Assembly (NCBI RefSeq): GCF_000190755.2
Contig: NZ_JH109152.1
Coordinates: 1,590,167 to 1,654,166 of the forward strand
Source: Methylobacter tundripaludum SV96
Lineage (GTDB): Bacteria > Pseudomonadota > Gammaproteobacteria > Methylococcales > Methylomonadaceae
Length of the DNA stretch: 64,000 nucleotides
Direction of reading: 5' to 3'
The notes beneath the pieces were generated by a model. It searched no databases, had not been told where the DNA came from, and was given only the letters and a program-made list of their open reading frames with translations. Each line of letters begins with the position of its first letter. The stretch's first letter is position 1. A program made the position numbers and the translations under genes. Shown in pieces: positions 1-8,305 of the stretch.

Positions 1-211
1 CATCCATCATCGGCGGCTTGCCGCGACTATCAATGATGGCGAAGTTAAAGTTTAAACCTTGCAAATAATGCGCAACCGAAATTCCCGTATTGCCAAGCCC
101 CACAACCAAAACCTTGGCCGTTTCCGGGTCCAAAGCAAAATTCTTTTTTAACAATGCGGTAATGGCTGCGTTGCTTACAGAATCATGGACAGAGGCGTGA
201 GCTTTATTCAT
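1..211 (-). CDS. murD: UDP-N-acetylmuramoylalanine--D-glutamate ligase, N-terminal part (runs off the left edge)
   Basis: About 70 N-terminal codons are present, reading leftward from an ATG at 211-209; the rest lies outside the window. The visible protein contains GLGNTGISVAHYL, the Rossmann-like N-terminal motif typical of MurD, which adds D-glutamate to UDP-MurNAc-L-Ala in the cytoplasm. It begins 3 bases after the mraY stop, so the two are translationally close in the dcw operon, and the order mraY-murD is the normal one. No other family fits this position and motif. Confidence 0.9.
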   Translation of the reverse strand, partial: MNKAHASVHDSVSNAAITALLKKNFALDPETAKVLVVGLGNTGISVAHYLQGLNFNFAIIDSRGKPPMMD

Positions 212-214
212 TGC

Positions 215-1297
215 TTATCTCAGCTTCAAGGTAGCCAAACCGATCAGCACCAGAATGACGGTAATAATCCAGAATCGCACGATAACCCGAGGTTCCGGCC
301 AGCCTTTCAATTCAAAATGATGATGTATCGGCGCCATACGAAAAACACGCTTTCCGGTCATTTTGAACGAGGCCACCTGAATAATCACCGATACCGTTTC
401 CATGACAAATACACCGCCCATGATCATCAGTACGATTTCCTGCCTGACCAGCACCGCCAATACGCCTAAAGCTGCGCCCAGCGCCAGCGCGCCGACATCG
501 CCCATGAATACCATCGCGGGATAGGCGTTAAACCACAAAAAACCCAACCCGGCACCGACCAATGCGGCACAAAATACGATGAGTTCTCCTGCATTAGGCA
601 AATAGGGTATTGCCAGATATTGCGAAAAAGTCACATGGCCTGATAAATAGGCAAAAATCCCCAAGCCGGCTGCAACCATCACGGTCGGCATAATCGCCAG
701 TCCGTCCAGTCCATCGGTCAAGTTAACTGCGTTGCTGGTTCCAACAATGACAAAATAAGTCAGAACGATATATATCCAGCCCATATTCAGCATGACGTCT
801 TTAAAGAACGGGACAATCAATTGCGTTTCCGCCGGCAGTATTGCGGTTTTGTACAGAAAAACAGCCGCCATTAGACCTATAACGGATTGCCAGGAATATT
901 TGGCTTTAGCCGACAAACCGTCACTGTTGCCCTTGATGACTTTTCTATAATCATCGACAAAACCGATAATGCCGTAACCCATAGTCACCAGCAAAATAAC
1001 CCAGATATAGCGATTGCCCAGATCAGCCCACAACAGCGTACTGATCGCAATTGCAACCAATATCAAGGCTCCGCCCATGGTAGGCGTACCGGCTTTCTCG
1101 TAATGCGATTGAGGACCCAACTCGCGGATGCTTTGCCCGATCTTGTTGCGGCTTAGCTTCCTGATCATTACCGGCCCGATAATAAAAGAGATGACCAGCG
1201 AAGTTAAGGCACCAAGAATGGCGCGAAAGGTCAGGTAATGAAATACCCTGAACCCCCCATCAAAGGTCATCAAATAATCTGCAAAATAAAGTAACAT
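215..1297 (-). CDS. mraY: Phospho-N-acetylmuramoyl-pentapeptide transferase MraY
   Basis: This 360-residue polytopic membrane enzyme transfers phospho-MurNAc-pentapeptide to undecaprenyl phosphate to make lipid I. The sequence shows the family hallmarks: FVDDYRKV (paired aspartates), [19 protein letters not shown] and the HHH cluster in [13 protein letters not shown], separated by about ten hydrophobic segments. Length equals the E. coli enzyme. It lies 3 bases after murF and 3 bases before murD, with no room for its own promoter, so it is read from the mraZ promoter or from inside upstream genes. No repeat insertion is seen here, unlike in murF, murE and ftsI. Confidence 0.97.
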   Translation of the reverse strand: MLLYFADYLMTFDGGFRVFHYLTFRAILGALTSLVISFIIGPVMIRKLSRNKIGQSIRELGPQSHYEKAGTPTMGGALILVAIAISTLLWADLGNRYIWVILLVTMGYGIIGFVDDYRKVIKGNSDGLSAKAKYSWQSVIGLMAAVFLYKTAILPAETQLIVPFFKDVMLNMGWIYIVLTYFVIVGTSNAVNLTDGLDGLAIMPTVMVAAGLGIFAYLSGHVTFSQYLAIPYLPNAGELIVFCAALVGAGLGFLWFNAYPAMVFMGDVGALALGAALGVLAVLVRQEIVLMIMGGVFVMETVSVIIQVASFKMTGKRVFRMAPIHHHFELKGWPEPRVIVRFWIITVILVLIGLATLKLR

Positions 1298-1300
1298 TAT

Positions 1301-2860
1301 TTATTTCCTGAAGTTCTCAACCAATGCGGCCACTACATTCTCCATGCGCTGAGCCCTTGACCCCTTGATCAAAATCGCTTCATCACCTTTGAGTTCTTGC
1401 TTTAACATTTCAATTAAATCATTTTGGGTGTCAAAAAAAGTGGCTCCTTCGCCAAAAATCTTTACCGTATTTCCGGCATCGGAACCTACAGCCAGAAGAC
1501 GCACGACACCGCTTGATTTAATGAGTTCACCCATTTGTTCATGTATTTTCGGGCTATCCGGCCCCAATTCGCCAAAAGCCCCTAAAACCAGCCAGCGTTT
1601 CCCGTCACAGTTAGCCAACACATCCAGCCCCGCTTTCAGTGAGGCCGAATTGGCGTTGTAGGTATCATCTATAACGATATTGCCTAAGCGACTTACCAGC
1701 GGCTGCAATCGCCCTGTGACCGGTTTTACGCTTTCCAGCCCCTGTTTAATCTGTTGCAGATCCGTGTCCAGCGCCAGGCATGCCGTAGCGGCCGCCAATG
1801 CGTTCACGACATTATGCCGTCCTGCGAGCTTTAGCTTTACCGTCAACTCGCCCTTTGCAGTCACCAATTCAAAGGTAGTGGCGAATGCATGATTTATAAT
1901 TTCCGTTTTAACGGAATGCGCCGTCACGTCGGCCCGTTCATCTATCCCAAACGAAATGACCTTTCTTGTTCCGGCTATCGATTTCCAGTAGTCGAAATAG
2001 GCATCATCGCGATTAAGCACCGCCACGCCGTCCTGCTTAAGCGTCTGGATTATTTCCCCTTTCGCTTTGGCGACACCGTCAATGCTGCCGAAACCTTCTA
2101 TATGCGCGGCTCCCACATTGGTAATAATGGCAACATCAGCCTGTGCATATTGACTGGTGTACTCAATTTCGCCGGGATGGTTTGCGCCCATCTCGATGAC
2201 TGCATACCGGTGTTGTTCGTTCAAGCGCAACAAGGTTAAGGGCACACCAATATCGTTATTCAGGTTGCCTTGTGTAAACAGCGTGTCAGCATTCACACTC
2301 AATATTGCCGCCACCATTTCCTTGACGGTGGTTTTGCCGTTGCTGCCGGTAATGCCGACGACAGACACTGCCGCTTTTTTCCGCCAAACGCCTGCCAATT
2401 CAGCCAAGGCCAACCGCGTATCGTCAACAACAATGTGTGGTATCGTTGGTCGCATCAGTTCCCTCGGCAACTGCTCCATGCGTTGCTCTACCTCGGCAAC
2501 CGCTCCCTGCGTTGCTCTACCTCCTGCATCCTTGCAGTCGTCCTGCTTCCATGCAGTCGTACTGATTGCGACACTTCTGACCTCCATGGATGGAGGAAAT
2601 GCCGACGACTGCCGGGAGCAGTCGTGGCCACCATCGATGGCGGTCGCGGTAATGCCTTGATGTACGATGGCCGCCACAGCCCCTGCCTGTTCAGCTTCGG
2701 CCACAAACTCATTGCCGTCGAAGTTATGGCCTTTAATCGCCACGTAAAGCTGTCCCGGCTTTATCGCTCTTGTATCGATACTGACCGATGAGATGGCAAC
2801 ATCCTCCCCGACCAATTTTCCCTGCACACATGCCGCAATTTCACTCAGCATCATATTCAT
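1301..2860 (-). CDS. murF: UDP-MurNAc-tripeptide--D-Ala-D-Ala ligase MurF carrying a large in-frame repeat insertion
   Basis: MurF adds D-Ala-D-Ala to UDP-MurNAc-tripeptide. The P-loop GITGSNGKTT (about residues 169-178), GANHPGEI and TYNANSASLKAG mark the family. I start it at the ATG 2860-2858, which forms an ATGA overlap with the murE stop. A longer reading from 2893 would only add residues encoded by a repeat. The protein is 519 residues, against about 450 usually. Residues about 75-137, between the N-terminal domain and IVVDDTRLALAELAG, have no counterpart in E. coli MurF and are encoded by repeat DNA (2462-2650). The frame is intact and flanking motifs are normal, so I expect a functional enzyme with an extra loop. 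Confidence 0.95.
   Translation of the reverse strand: MNMMLSEIAACVQGKLVGEDVAISSVSIDTRAIKPGQLYVAIKGHNFDGNEFVAEAEQAGAVAAIVHQGITATAIDGGHDCSRQSSAFPPSMEVRSVAISTTAWKQDDCKDAGGRATQGAVAEVEQRMEQLPRELMRPTIPHIVVDDTRLALAELAGVWRKKAAVSVVGITGSNGKTTVKEMVAAILSVNADTLFTQGNLNNDIGVPLTLLRLNEQHRYAVIEMGANHPGEIEYTSQYAQADVAIITNVGAAHIEGFGSIDGVAKAKGEIIQTLKQDGVAVLNRDDAYFDYWKSIAGTRKVISFGIDERADVTAHSVKTEIINHAFATTFELVTAKGELTVKLKLAGRHNVVNALAAATACLALDTDLQQIKQGLESVKPVTGRLQPLVSRLGNIVIDDTYNANSASLKAGLDVLANCDGKRWLVLGAFGELGPDSPKIHEQMGELIKSSGVVRLLAVGSDAGNTVKIFGEGATFFDTQNDLIEMLKQELKGDEAILIKGSRAQRMENVVAALVENFRK
2462..2650. repeat. Composite repeat insertion inside murF
   Basis: Two tandem 29-bp units (2462-2490 and 2491-2519; 27 of 29 identical) are followed by two tandem 19-bp units (2522-2540 and 2541-2559; 17 of 19 identical, each ending TGCAGTCG). 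Then comes a palindrome-rich part with CCTCCATGGATGGAGG at 2580-2595 and CCACCATCGATGGCGG. Positions 2492-2541 match the element at 25661-25710, including CTACCTCCTGCATCC. The whole insert stays in the murF frame. The tandem units suggest slippage or repeated insertion after the first event. Confidence 0.85.
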
Positions 2861-4473
2861 CGTTCGCCTTCGATTGCATGGATGCAGGAGCAATTACCGA
2901 GAACCTTGCGCCTATCCAACGCATCGATCACAACCTGTCTGTCGCTAAAAGGTACGCACACGCCATTGCTTTCCTGGTATTGCTCATGGCCTTTACCCGC
3001 AATCACTATGCAATCGTTTTTAGCCGCGCTTGCCACCACTTTTTGTATCGCCTGTTCTCTGTTTTGAATAACTTCAACCTTAGCTGGTCGCACCGGTTCC
3101 ATATCGGTTGCGACACTCCCGCCATCCTTGGCAGTCGAACTGCAACCAGCCAAAATATCATTAACTATATCCAGTCCGTTTTCGTAACGCGGGTTGTCAT
3201 CGGTAATCACCACATGATCCGCCCATTGTTCGGCAATTTTTCCCATTTGCGGACGTTTGCCCGTATCCCTGTTTCCGCCACAACCGAAAACCACCCATAA
3301 AGCCTGTTTGCAATGCTTGCGCAAACTGGATAAAACCTTGTCCAAGGCATCGGGGGTATGGGCGTAATCCACAAAAATCATTGGATCGGTTTCCGCGCCA
3401 AATCGCTCCATGCGGCCATTAACCGGCTTTATACCGGCAAGTTTTTTAACGGCCTCCTGCAACGAAACCTCCATGGCCAGCATGACGGTCAAAACGGCCA
3501 GGACGTTCTCTACATTAAAGTCGCCGAACAGAGGCACTTGCACCCGCTGAAGTTCATCCCGAAAACGCACGTCAAATTCGATGCCGTCCGTTTTGTGCAG
3601 TATATTTTCCGCACTAACACACTCGCCTGAATCCGCTGTTTTTCCCTTAACGCTAAATTGCCATAACTGCACCGATTCGGGTACGGCGGCGATAACCCGC
3701 TCGCTGTACCCGTCATCCAAATTCACCGCCGCGAAAGCCAAGCCCGGCTGTTTTAATAACGCCAGCTTGGCTTGTACATAAGCGTCCATCGTGCCGTGAT
3801 AATCCAGATGATCGCGACTGATATTGGTAAATACCGCACCTTTAAATGTCACGCCGTTGACCCGGCCTTGCTCCAAACCATGCGATGAAACTTCCATCGC
3901 CACGGTGCGCTTTTTATCCTTTAATAATTCAGCCAGTATTTTCTGAATTGCCAAAGCGTCGGGCGTGGTGTTCAACGTCTTGTTAAGCTTGTCCCACTCG
4001 CCCCAGCCGAGCGTGCCTATAATCCCGCAGTCATCCAGCATTTGGCTTAAAAACTGACTGCAAGACGTTTTTCCGTTAGTGCCGGTAATGCCGATAACTG
4101 TCATAAACTGCGATGGATCGCAGTAAAAACGTGCGGCCAGTTCGCCCAGTTTTAAACCCAGATTTTCCACAGCAATCATCGGTACCGGCGTAGAGCTGTC
4201 GCACCGAAAAGCTTCCGCCAGCTGCCGACCATTCCCGGCAGGATCAAAAATGACTGCACAGGCGCCATTATTAACAGCCTGTTCAACATGAGCCAAGCCA
4301 TGCTGTTTGGCACCGGCCAGCGCAACAAAGACATCACCGCAAACCAACTCACGACTATCCAAAACCAAGCCGGCGACCGGTATATCGTCCTGATCTAAAA
4401 ATGTGGCCAGTCCGGTTAATAAGTCTTTCAGCCGCAGCACACCGCTACGCTGATCATTCAGCCCTGTAGTCAT
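2857..4473 (-). CDS. murE: UDP-MurNAc-L-Ala-D-Glu--meso-DAP ligase MurE with repeat-derived segments
   Basis: MurE adds meso-diaminopimelate to UDP-MurNAc-dipeptide. The ATP-binding motif GITGTNGKT lies at about residues 128-136, and DDNPRYE carries the DNPR signature of DAP-specific enzymes. The length is 538 residues against 495 in E. coli. Two odd segments explain this: about residues 444-461, inserted after NDILAG and encoded by a repeat at 3083-3150, and a C-terminal tail after DALDRR that contains NCSCIHA and is encoded by a shortened repeat at 2871-2901. The stop overlaps the murF start (ATGA) and the gene begins 1 base after the ftsI stop. Core motifs are intact. Confidence 0.96.
   Translation of the reverse strand: MTTGLNDQRSGVLRLKDLLTGLATFLDQDDIPVAGLVLDSRELVCGDVFVALAGAKQHGLAHVEQAVNNGACAVIFDPAGNGRQLAEAFRCDSSTPVPMIAVENLGLKLGELAARFYCDPSQFMTVIGITGTNGKTSCSQFLSQMLDDCGIIGTLGWGEWDKLNKTLNTTPDALAIQKILAELLKDKKRTVAMEVSSHGLEQGRVNGVTFKGAVFTNISRDHLDYHGTMDAYVQAKLALLKQPGLAFAAVNLDDGYSERVIAAVPESVQLWQFSVKGKTADSGECVSAENILHKTDGIEFDVRFRDELQRVQVPLFGDFNVENVLAVLTVMLAMEVSLQEAVKKLAGIKPVNGRMERFGAETDPMIFVDYAHTPDALDKVLSSLRKHCKQALWVVFGCGGNRDTGKRPQMGKIAEQWADHVVITDDNPRYENGLDIVNDILAGCSSTAKDGGSVATDMEPVRPAKVEVIQNREQAIQKVVASAAKNDCIVIAGKGHEQYQESNGVCVPFSDRQVVIDALDRRKVLGNCSCIHAIEGER
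2871..2901. repeat. Shortened copy of the 48-nt element at the murE 3' end
   Basis: Read on the minus strand this is CTCGGTAATTGCTCCTGCAT followed by CCATGCAATCG. It equals the element at 25661-25709 after removal of 17 nt lying between two GCTCC/CCTCC repeats, with about two further differences. It encodes the last residues of MurE and stops about 10 bp short of the murF start codon. Confidence 0.75.
3083..3150. repeat. Second-family repeat inserted in frame in murE
   Basis: The segment is bounded by near-perfect terminal inverted repeats (GCTGGTCGCA at 3083-3092, TGCAACCAGC at 3141-3150; 9 of 10 pair). Positions 3086-3137 align without gaps, at about 40 of 52 positions, to the minus strand of the ftsI repeat (6198-6144 region). 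It encodes roughly MurE residues 443-464, absent from E. coli MurE. Confidence 0.7.
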
Positions 4474-4474
4474 A

Positions 4475-6253
4475 TTATTGGCCTTTTCGTGTCAACAAGA
4501 TGGGCATATTGTCCTGCTGATCAGGAGCAACCTCCAACACTCTCAAAGCCCCCGCCATCACTTTGGAAAATACCGGGGCTGAGACTATCCCCCCGTAGTA
4601 TTGGCCTGCAGAAGGCTCATCAACCATGACCACGATAATCAATCGCGGGTTCTTGGCAGGTGCCATGCCCGCAAAAACAGAAAAATAACTTTTCTCGACA
4701 TACCCGCCCGCACCGGCTTTTTTTACCGTCCCGGTTTTACCGGCTGCGCTGTAGCCATCGACCCTGCCCTCGTAAGCGGTACCGTCTTTCATAAGCACCG
4801 TTTCCAGCATGGCTCTGACTCTCTTGGCCGTTTTGGCTGAAAACACCCGCTGTTGATCAACATCTTCATCCCGCCTTAACAGGCTAACCGAGTGTAAGAT
4901 GCCGTCGTCTGCCAATGCCGTATAGGCTCTTGCCAACTGGAGTGCAGAGGTACTTACTCCATAGCCGAATGACAAAGTCGCCCTATCAAATTCGTGCCAG
5001 CTTTGGTAATCAAGCAAGCTTCCGCTGGCTTCTCCGGGAAAGCCGGAACCGGCGGCAACGCCAAAACCGAGCTTATTGTAAATCCCCCAAAAATATTCCG
5101 GCGGCATTCGCAATGCCATTTGACTGACCGCAACATTGCTGGATTTTTTCAGCACGCCTGTCAAATCCAGCGTTCCGTAATTATGCACATCCTTAACCAG
5201 ATGATTCCCAACCTGATAAAAACCGTGGGTTTCAAAAACCTCATTTGGCTTGACATATCCCCCGTCCAGGGCAGCCGCGACAACGAATGGCTTGACCGTC
5301 GATCCAGGTTCGAATACATCGGTTAACGATCTGTTCCTGTACAGGCTTTCCTTTAAACTCTTCCTGCTATTCGGGTTAAATGACGGCTGATTCACTGCCG
5401 CCAGAATTTCCCCGCTCTTTGCATCCAATACCACCAGCGCCGCTGATTTTGCCTTGTTAAGGTTAACGGCCAGCTGCAATTCCCGATACGCCAAGTACTG
5501 GATGCGTTGATCAATGCTTAGCTCCAGACTCCGGCCTGCAACCGGCTCCTTTATATTTTCTACATCTTCAATAATTCGACGCTGTCCATCCCTGATAACC
5601 CGCTTGCTGCCTGGAATTCCCTTTAATGATTTTTCATATCCCGATTCAAGTCCCGCCTGACCAATATCATCAATATCGGTAAAACCGACTAAGTGCGCGG
5701 AAACCTCTCCTGCCGGATAAAAACGCTTGAATTCGCGCTCGAAATAAATGCCCGCAAGCTTTAATACCTTGACCTGGTCAGCAACCACCGGACTGATCTG
5801 GCGGGCAATATACGCAAACTGCCTGTGCGCATCGCCCTTAACCAGTTCATTGACTTTTCCCTTCGGCAAATTCAACAACTTTTCCATTTGCCTGATTTCG
5901 TTTTCTTTTGTCGATTCCACCTCTTGCGGATTCATCCAAATGGACTCGACGGGCGTACTGATTGCCAACGGCGCTCCATTTCTATCCTTTATCATGCCCC
6001 TGTATGCCGAAACCGGCACATCGCTGACATGACGCATATCTCCCTGATCTTTAAGAAACTGTTTATTCAACACCTGCAAATCGACAGCCCGACCAACCAG
6101 CACCGCCATACAAGCCATTATAAAAACGACTACTATTTTCCTGCGACCGCCATGGATGGTGGAAGCATCGCCATCGGTAGAGAACCGATGCGACCGCCCT
6201 GAAAAATTGCCGACCGGCTTGTTTACCCTGTTTCTGCCTTGAAAATGTATCAT
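4475..6253 (-). CDS. ftsI: Septal peptidoglycan transpeptidase FtsI (PBP3)
   Basis: This division-specific D,D-transpeptidase has a cytoplasmic tail, one membrane span (about residues 39-55), a non-catalytic pedestal domain and a transpeptidase domain. Catalytic motifs are S318-T-V-K321, S371-S-N373 and K506-T-G508. The length of 592 residues fits the family. The cytoplasmic tail is odd: residues about 19-37 are encoded by a repeat (6143-6198) with CCATGGATGG, inserted in frame just before the membrane span. It directly follows ftsL with no spacer and sits 1 base before murE. I see no truncation. Confidence 0.96.
   Translation of the reverse strand: MIHFQGRNRVNKPVGNFSGRSHRFSTDGDASTIHGGRRKIVVVFIMACMAVLVGRAVDLQVLNKQFLKDQGDMRHVSDVPVSAYRGMIKDRNGAPLAISTPVESIWMNPQEVESTKENEIRQMEKLLNLPKGKVNELVKGDAHRQFAYIARQISPVVADQVKVLKLAGIYFEREFKRFYPAGEVSAHLVGFTDIDDIGQAGLESGYEKSLKGIPGSKRVIRDGQRRIIEDVENIKEPVAGRSLELSIDQRIQYLAYRELQLAVNLNKAKSAALVVLDAKSGEILAAVNQPSFNPNSRKSLKESLYRNRSLTDVFEPGSTVKPFVVAAALDGGYVKPNEVFETHGFYQVGNHLVKDVHNYGTLDLTGVLKKSSNVAVSQMALRMPPEYFWGIYNKLGFGVAAGSGFPGEASGSLLDYQSWHEFDRATLSFGYGVSTSALQLARAYTALADDGILHSVSLLRRDEDVDQQRVFSAKTAKRVRAMLETVLMKDGTAYEGRVDGYSAAGKTGTVKKAGAGGYVEKSYFSVFAGMAPAKNPRLIIVVMVDEPSAGQYYGGIVSAPVFSKVMAGALRVLEVAPDQQDNMPILLTRKGQ
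6143..6198. repeat. Second-family repeat inserted in frame in the ftsI cytoplasmic tail
   Basis: The segment starts and ends with the same 9 bases (GCGACCGCC at 6143-6151 and 6190-6198) and contains CCGCCATGGATGGTGG. Its minus strand aligns to the murE repeat 3086-3137. Read in the ftsI frame it gives a Ser/Arg/His-rich stretch without hydrophobic residues. Confidence 0.7.
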
Positions 6254-6526
6254 TTACGGTTTTATATAAATGATTTTTTCCCGCAATGGCATAACCAGTT
6301 TCAATTGTTCCCGCGCCACTTGTTCTACCCGATTCTGTTCTGCCAAGGTTGTCAGCTCCAATTGCAGCTGCCCCCATTCCACTTCATACTGATCCAGCGC
6401 TCTTTCTTGCTTTTGGATCTCAATAAAAATTAATCGCGACTGATATTTGCTGTAAATTACGACCAAAGCGGATACCAACAACACCAATATCAACCCGGCC
6501 ATCCCTAAATAGCGACTTGTTGCCAC
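6254..6526 (-). CDS. ftsL: Cell division protein FtsL
   Basis: A 90-residue bitopic protein with a short N-terminal tail, one membrane span (LILVLLVSALVVIYS, about residues 12-26) and a periplasmic coiled coil rich in Glu, Gln and Leu. FtsL forms the FtsQLB complex that activates septal synthesis by FtsWI. Sequence conservation is low in this family, so the call rests mainly on size, topology and position between rsmH and ftsI, which is diagnostic. It abuts rsmH without spacer. Confidence 0.9.
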   Translation of the reverse strand: MATSRYLGMAGLILVLLVSALVVIYSKYQSRLIFIEIQKQERALDQYEVEWGQLQLELTTLAEQNRVEQVAREQLKLVMPLREKIIYIKP

Positions 6527-7459
6527 TCAGACTCTCTCGGCTACGCGCATGACTGCGCTTCGTGCCCTTGGATTCTGAGCAATTTCTTGCGCGCCTGCTT
6601 TTAAGGCTTTACCTGTTATCTTCAAGATACCCTTAGCTATATCGATTTCTTTAATGGGTAATTTGCCGGGGTTATATTTAGCTCCGGACTCGGCCCTGAT
6701 AAAGCGTTTAACGATTCGGTCTTCCAATGAATGGAAAGAGATAACTACCAATCGCCCACCGGGTTTCAAAATCCGGGCGGACTGTTGCAAAACAGCCTTT
6801 AACTCATCCAACTCGCTATTGATTTCGATACGGATTGCCTGAAAACTGCGGGTTGCCGGATGCTTGTGTTTCTCTTTGCCCGGCACTACGTCTTCAATTA
6901 ACTTTGCCAATTCTCTGGTTGTTGTAATTGGCGATACGGCTCTTTTTTCAACAATCGCGCGAGCAATGCGCCGTGCGAACCGCTCCTCGCCGTATTCAAA
7001 TAAAACCTTAACCAGCGCTTTTTCATCAACACCGGCCAGCCACTGTTCCGCCGTAACACCTGAATTGCCATCCATCCGCATATCCAAGGGTCCGTCGCGC
7101 AAAAAGCTAAAGCCTCTTTCCGGATTATCCAATTGAGGCGACGACACCCCCAGGTCCATCAATATACCGTCAACTTTTCCAGCTAAACCTTCACTTACAA
7201 CTATATTTTCCAGCGCAGAAAAATGTGTGTGTTTCAGCTTAAACCGTTTATCTTCCAGCATGGCCTGCGCATAATCGGAGTTAATCGCATCCAAGTCCCG
7301 ATCAAAAGCCAGCAATCGCCCCGATGGACCCAGTAGATTTAAAATCCCCTGACTATGACCACCCCGACCAAAAGTACAGTCCAGATAAACGCCGTCTTCT
7401 TTAATAGCCAACTGCTGCAAAGCTTCTGCAAACATAACGGGCAAATGTTCCACTAACAA
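6527..7459 (-). CDS. rsmH: 16S rRNA (cytosine-1402 N4)-methyltransferase RsmH (MraW)
   Basis: This 310-residue SAM-dependent methyltransferase modifies C1402 of 16S rRNA in the decoding centre. HLPVMFAEAL at the start, the SAM loop DCTFGRGGHSQGIL, MDLGVSSPQLDN and SFHSLEDRIVKRF are family signatures. It lies 10 bases after mraZ and abuts ftsL. The window also carries rsmI at 8762-9631, the enzyme for the 2'-O position of the same nucleotide, so both C1402 methylases are encoded within 3 kb. Confidence 0.97.
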   Translation of the reverse strand: MLVEHLPVMFAEALQQLAIKEDGVYLDCTFGRGGHSQGILNLLGPSGRLLAFDRDLDAINSDYAQAMLEDKRFKLKHTHFSALENIVVSEGLAGKVDGILMDLGVSSPQLDNPERGFSFLRDGPLDMRMDGNSGVTAEQWLAGVDEKALVKVLFEYGEERFARRIARAIVEKRAVSPITTTRELAKLIEDVVPGKEKHKHPATRSFQAIRIEINSELDELKAVLQQSARILKPGGRLVVISFHSLEDRIVKRFIRAESGAKYNPGKLPIKEIDIAKGILKITGKALKAGAQEIAQNPRARSAVMRVAERV

Positions 7460-7469
7460 GTCTCCCGCA

Positions 7470-7937
7470 TTAAAATGATAATGAACCTAAATCTTCCAAC
7501 CCTTCATTATCGTCACCATCCAGCCATTCACTTTCCTTTGCACCCCAGGCTTCTTCATTCCAGAGTTCAAATTTATTGAGTTGACCAACCAGGACAATTT
7601 TCTTGTCCACATTTGCAAATGTTCTCAACTTTTCCGGCAGCAGCAGACGCCCCTGACCATCCATTTCACATTCAGATGCATTACCGATAACAAACCGTCT
7701 TAACTTACCGGCCATTTTATTTAAGGTAGGCAATTTACTGATCGTTTGCTCAAGCTTTTCCCACTCAGGCATCGGATAAAGCCACAAGCAACCATTCTCT
7801 CCAACACATCGTTCATTTACAGCGACCGTAACAACCATCTGACACTCGCAACAATCCTGCAACTCCTCCCGGTAACGGGTAGGAATAGCAAGACGCCCCT
7901 TGCCATCTAAGTTGATTGAACTAATGCCTCGAAACAA
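7470..7937 (-). CDS. mraZ: Transcriptional regulator MraZ
   Basis: MraZ is a double AbrB-like (SpoVT-AbrB) DNA-binding protein that represses the dcw operon from its first gene. The sequence has both repeats: INLDGKGRLAIPTRYREEL near the N-terminus and CEMDGQGRLLLPEKLRTFA near residue 105, with the DxxGR(L)xxP motif twice. The protein has 155 residues. The start is a TTG codon (7937-7935) preceded by GGGG; no ATG fits. Upstream lies its own operator and the promoter, so autoregulation is likely. Confidence 0.95.
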   Translation of the reverse strand: MFRGISSINLDGKGRLAIPTRYREELQDCCECQMVVTVAVNERCVGENGCLWLYPMPEWEKLEQTISKLPTLNKMAGKLRRFVIGNASECEMDGQGRLLLPEKLRTFANVDKKIVLVGQLNKFELWNEEAWGAKESEWLDGDDNEGLEDLGSLSF

Positions 7938-7953
7938 GATTTACCCCGGATAC

Positions 7954-7996
7954 CCAAAAAAAACCATTTTTTCCCATTTTTCTCCACTTGTGTCCA
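7954..7996 (-). promoter_or_regulatory. MraZ operator: five TGG repeats with 10-bp spacing
   Basis: On the minus strand TGG occurs at 7996, 7986, 7976, 7966 and 7956, exactly 10 bp apart and separated by A/T-rich spacers. Known MraZ operators are direct TGGGN repeats separated by 5 nt, the same period. The array begins at the last base of the -10 hexamer and covers the likely transcription start, so bound MraZ would block initiation. Two units (7976, 7956) are full TGGG. Confidence 0.85.
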
Positions 7997-8024
7997 CTAT
8001 AGATTTCAAATAACCCCTAGTCAA
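7996..8024 (-). promoter_or_regulatory. Sigma-70 promoter of the dcw operon
   Basis: On the minus strand TTGACT (8024-8019) and TATAGT (8001-7996) are separated by exactly 17 bp. The position, about 60 bp before the mraZ start and abutting the TGG repeat array, fits the main dcw promoter of other gammaproteobacteria. Confidence 0.85.
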
Positions 8025-8305
8025 GGACGATTTCATGTTGGATTCTTTCTTTTTCGACAATGACTTACATCACCATCAGAATGGACTATAACCACACAAA
8101 AAATGGAAAAATAATTCCCATTCTTTATCAATAAAATGTGTAATATTGGTGAGAAAGTACTTTAAGTGTAAAGCTATCGAAAATTTCCAGCTTTTTTGAT
8201 AAAAAATGAGGACTGAATCAAAGATACTGCCGCAATAATTATCGGGCAGTTTTTGCGCCTTTAGCAGCGCCATGAATCCCGAGCAGAAATGCTCGGAAAA
8301 AGGAA
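8025..8305. other. AT-rich intergenic stretch between the dcw promoter and rnpB
   Basis: I see no convincing gene. Two hairpins are present: ACTGCC...GGCAGT at 8225-8250, followed on the plus strand by TTTTG, and CCGAGCA/TGCTCGG at 8278-8297. Either may end rnpB transcription, although the second lacks a T-run on the rnpB strand. A 90-codon minus-strand frame here overlaps rnpB and resembles nothing. Confidence 0.5.

Noticed and set aside
8278-8297. CCGAGCA/TGCTCGG hairpin as intrinsic terminator of rnpB
   Set aside because: On the rnpB strand the T-run precedes the hairpin, so it is not a canonical terminator in that direction.
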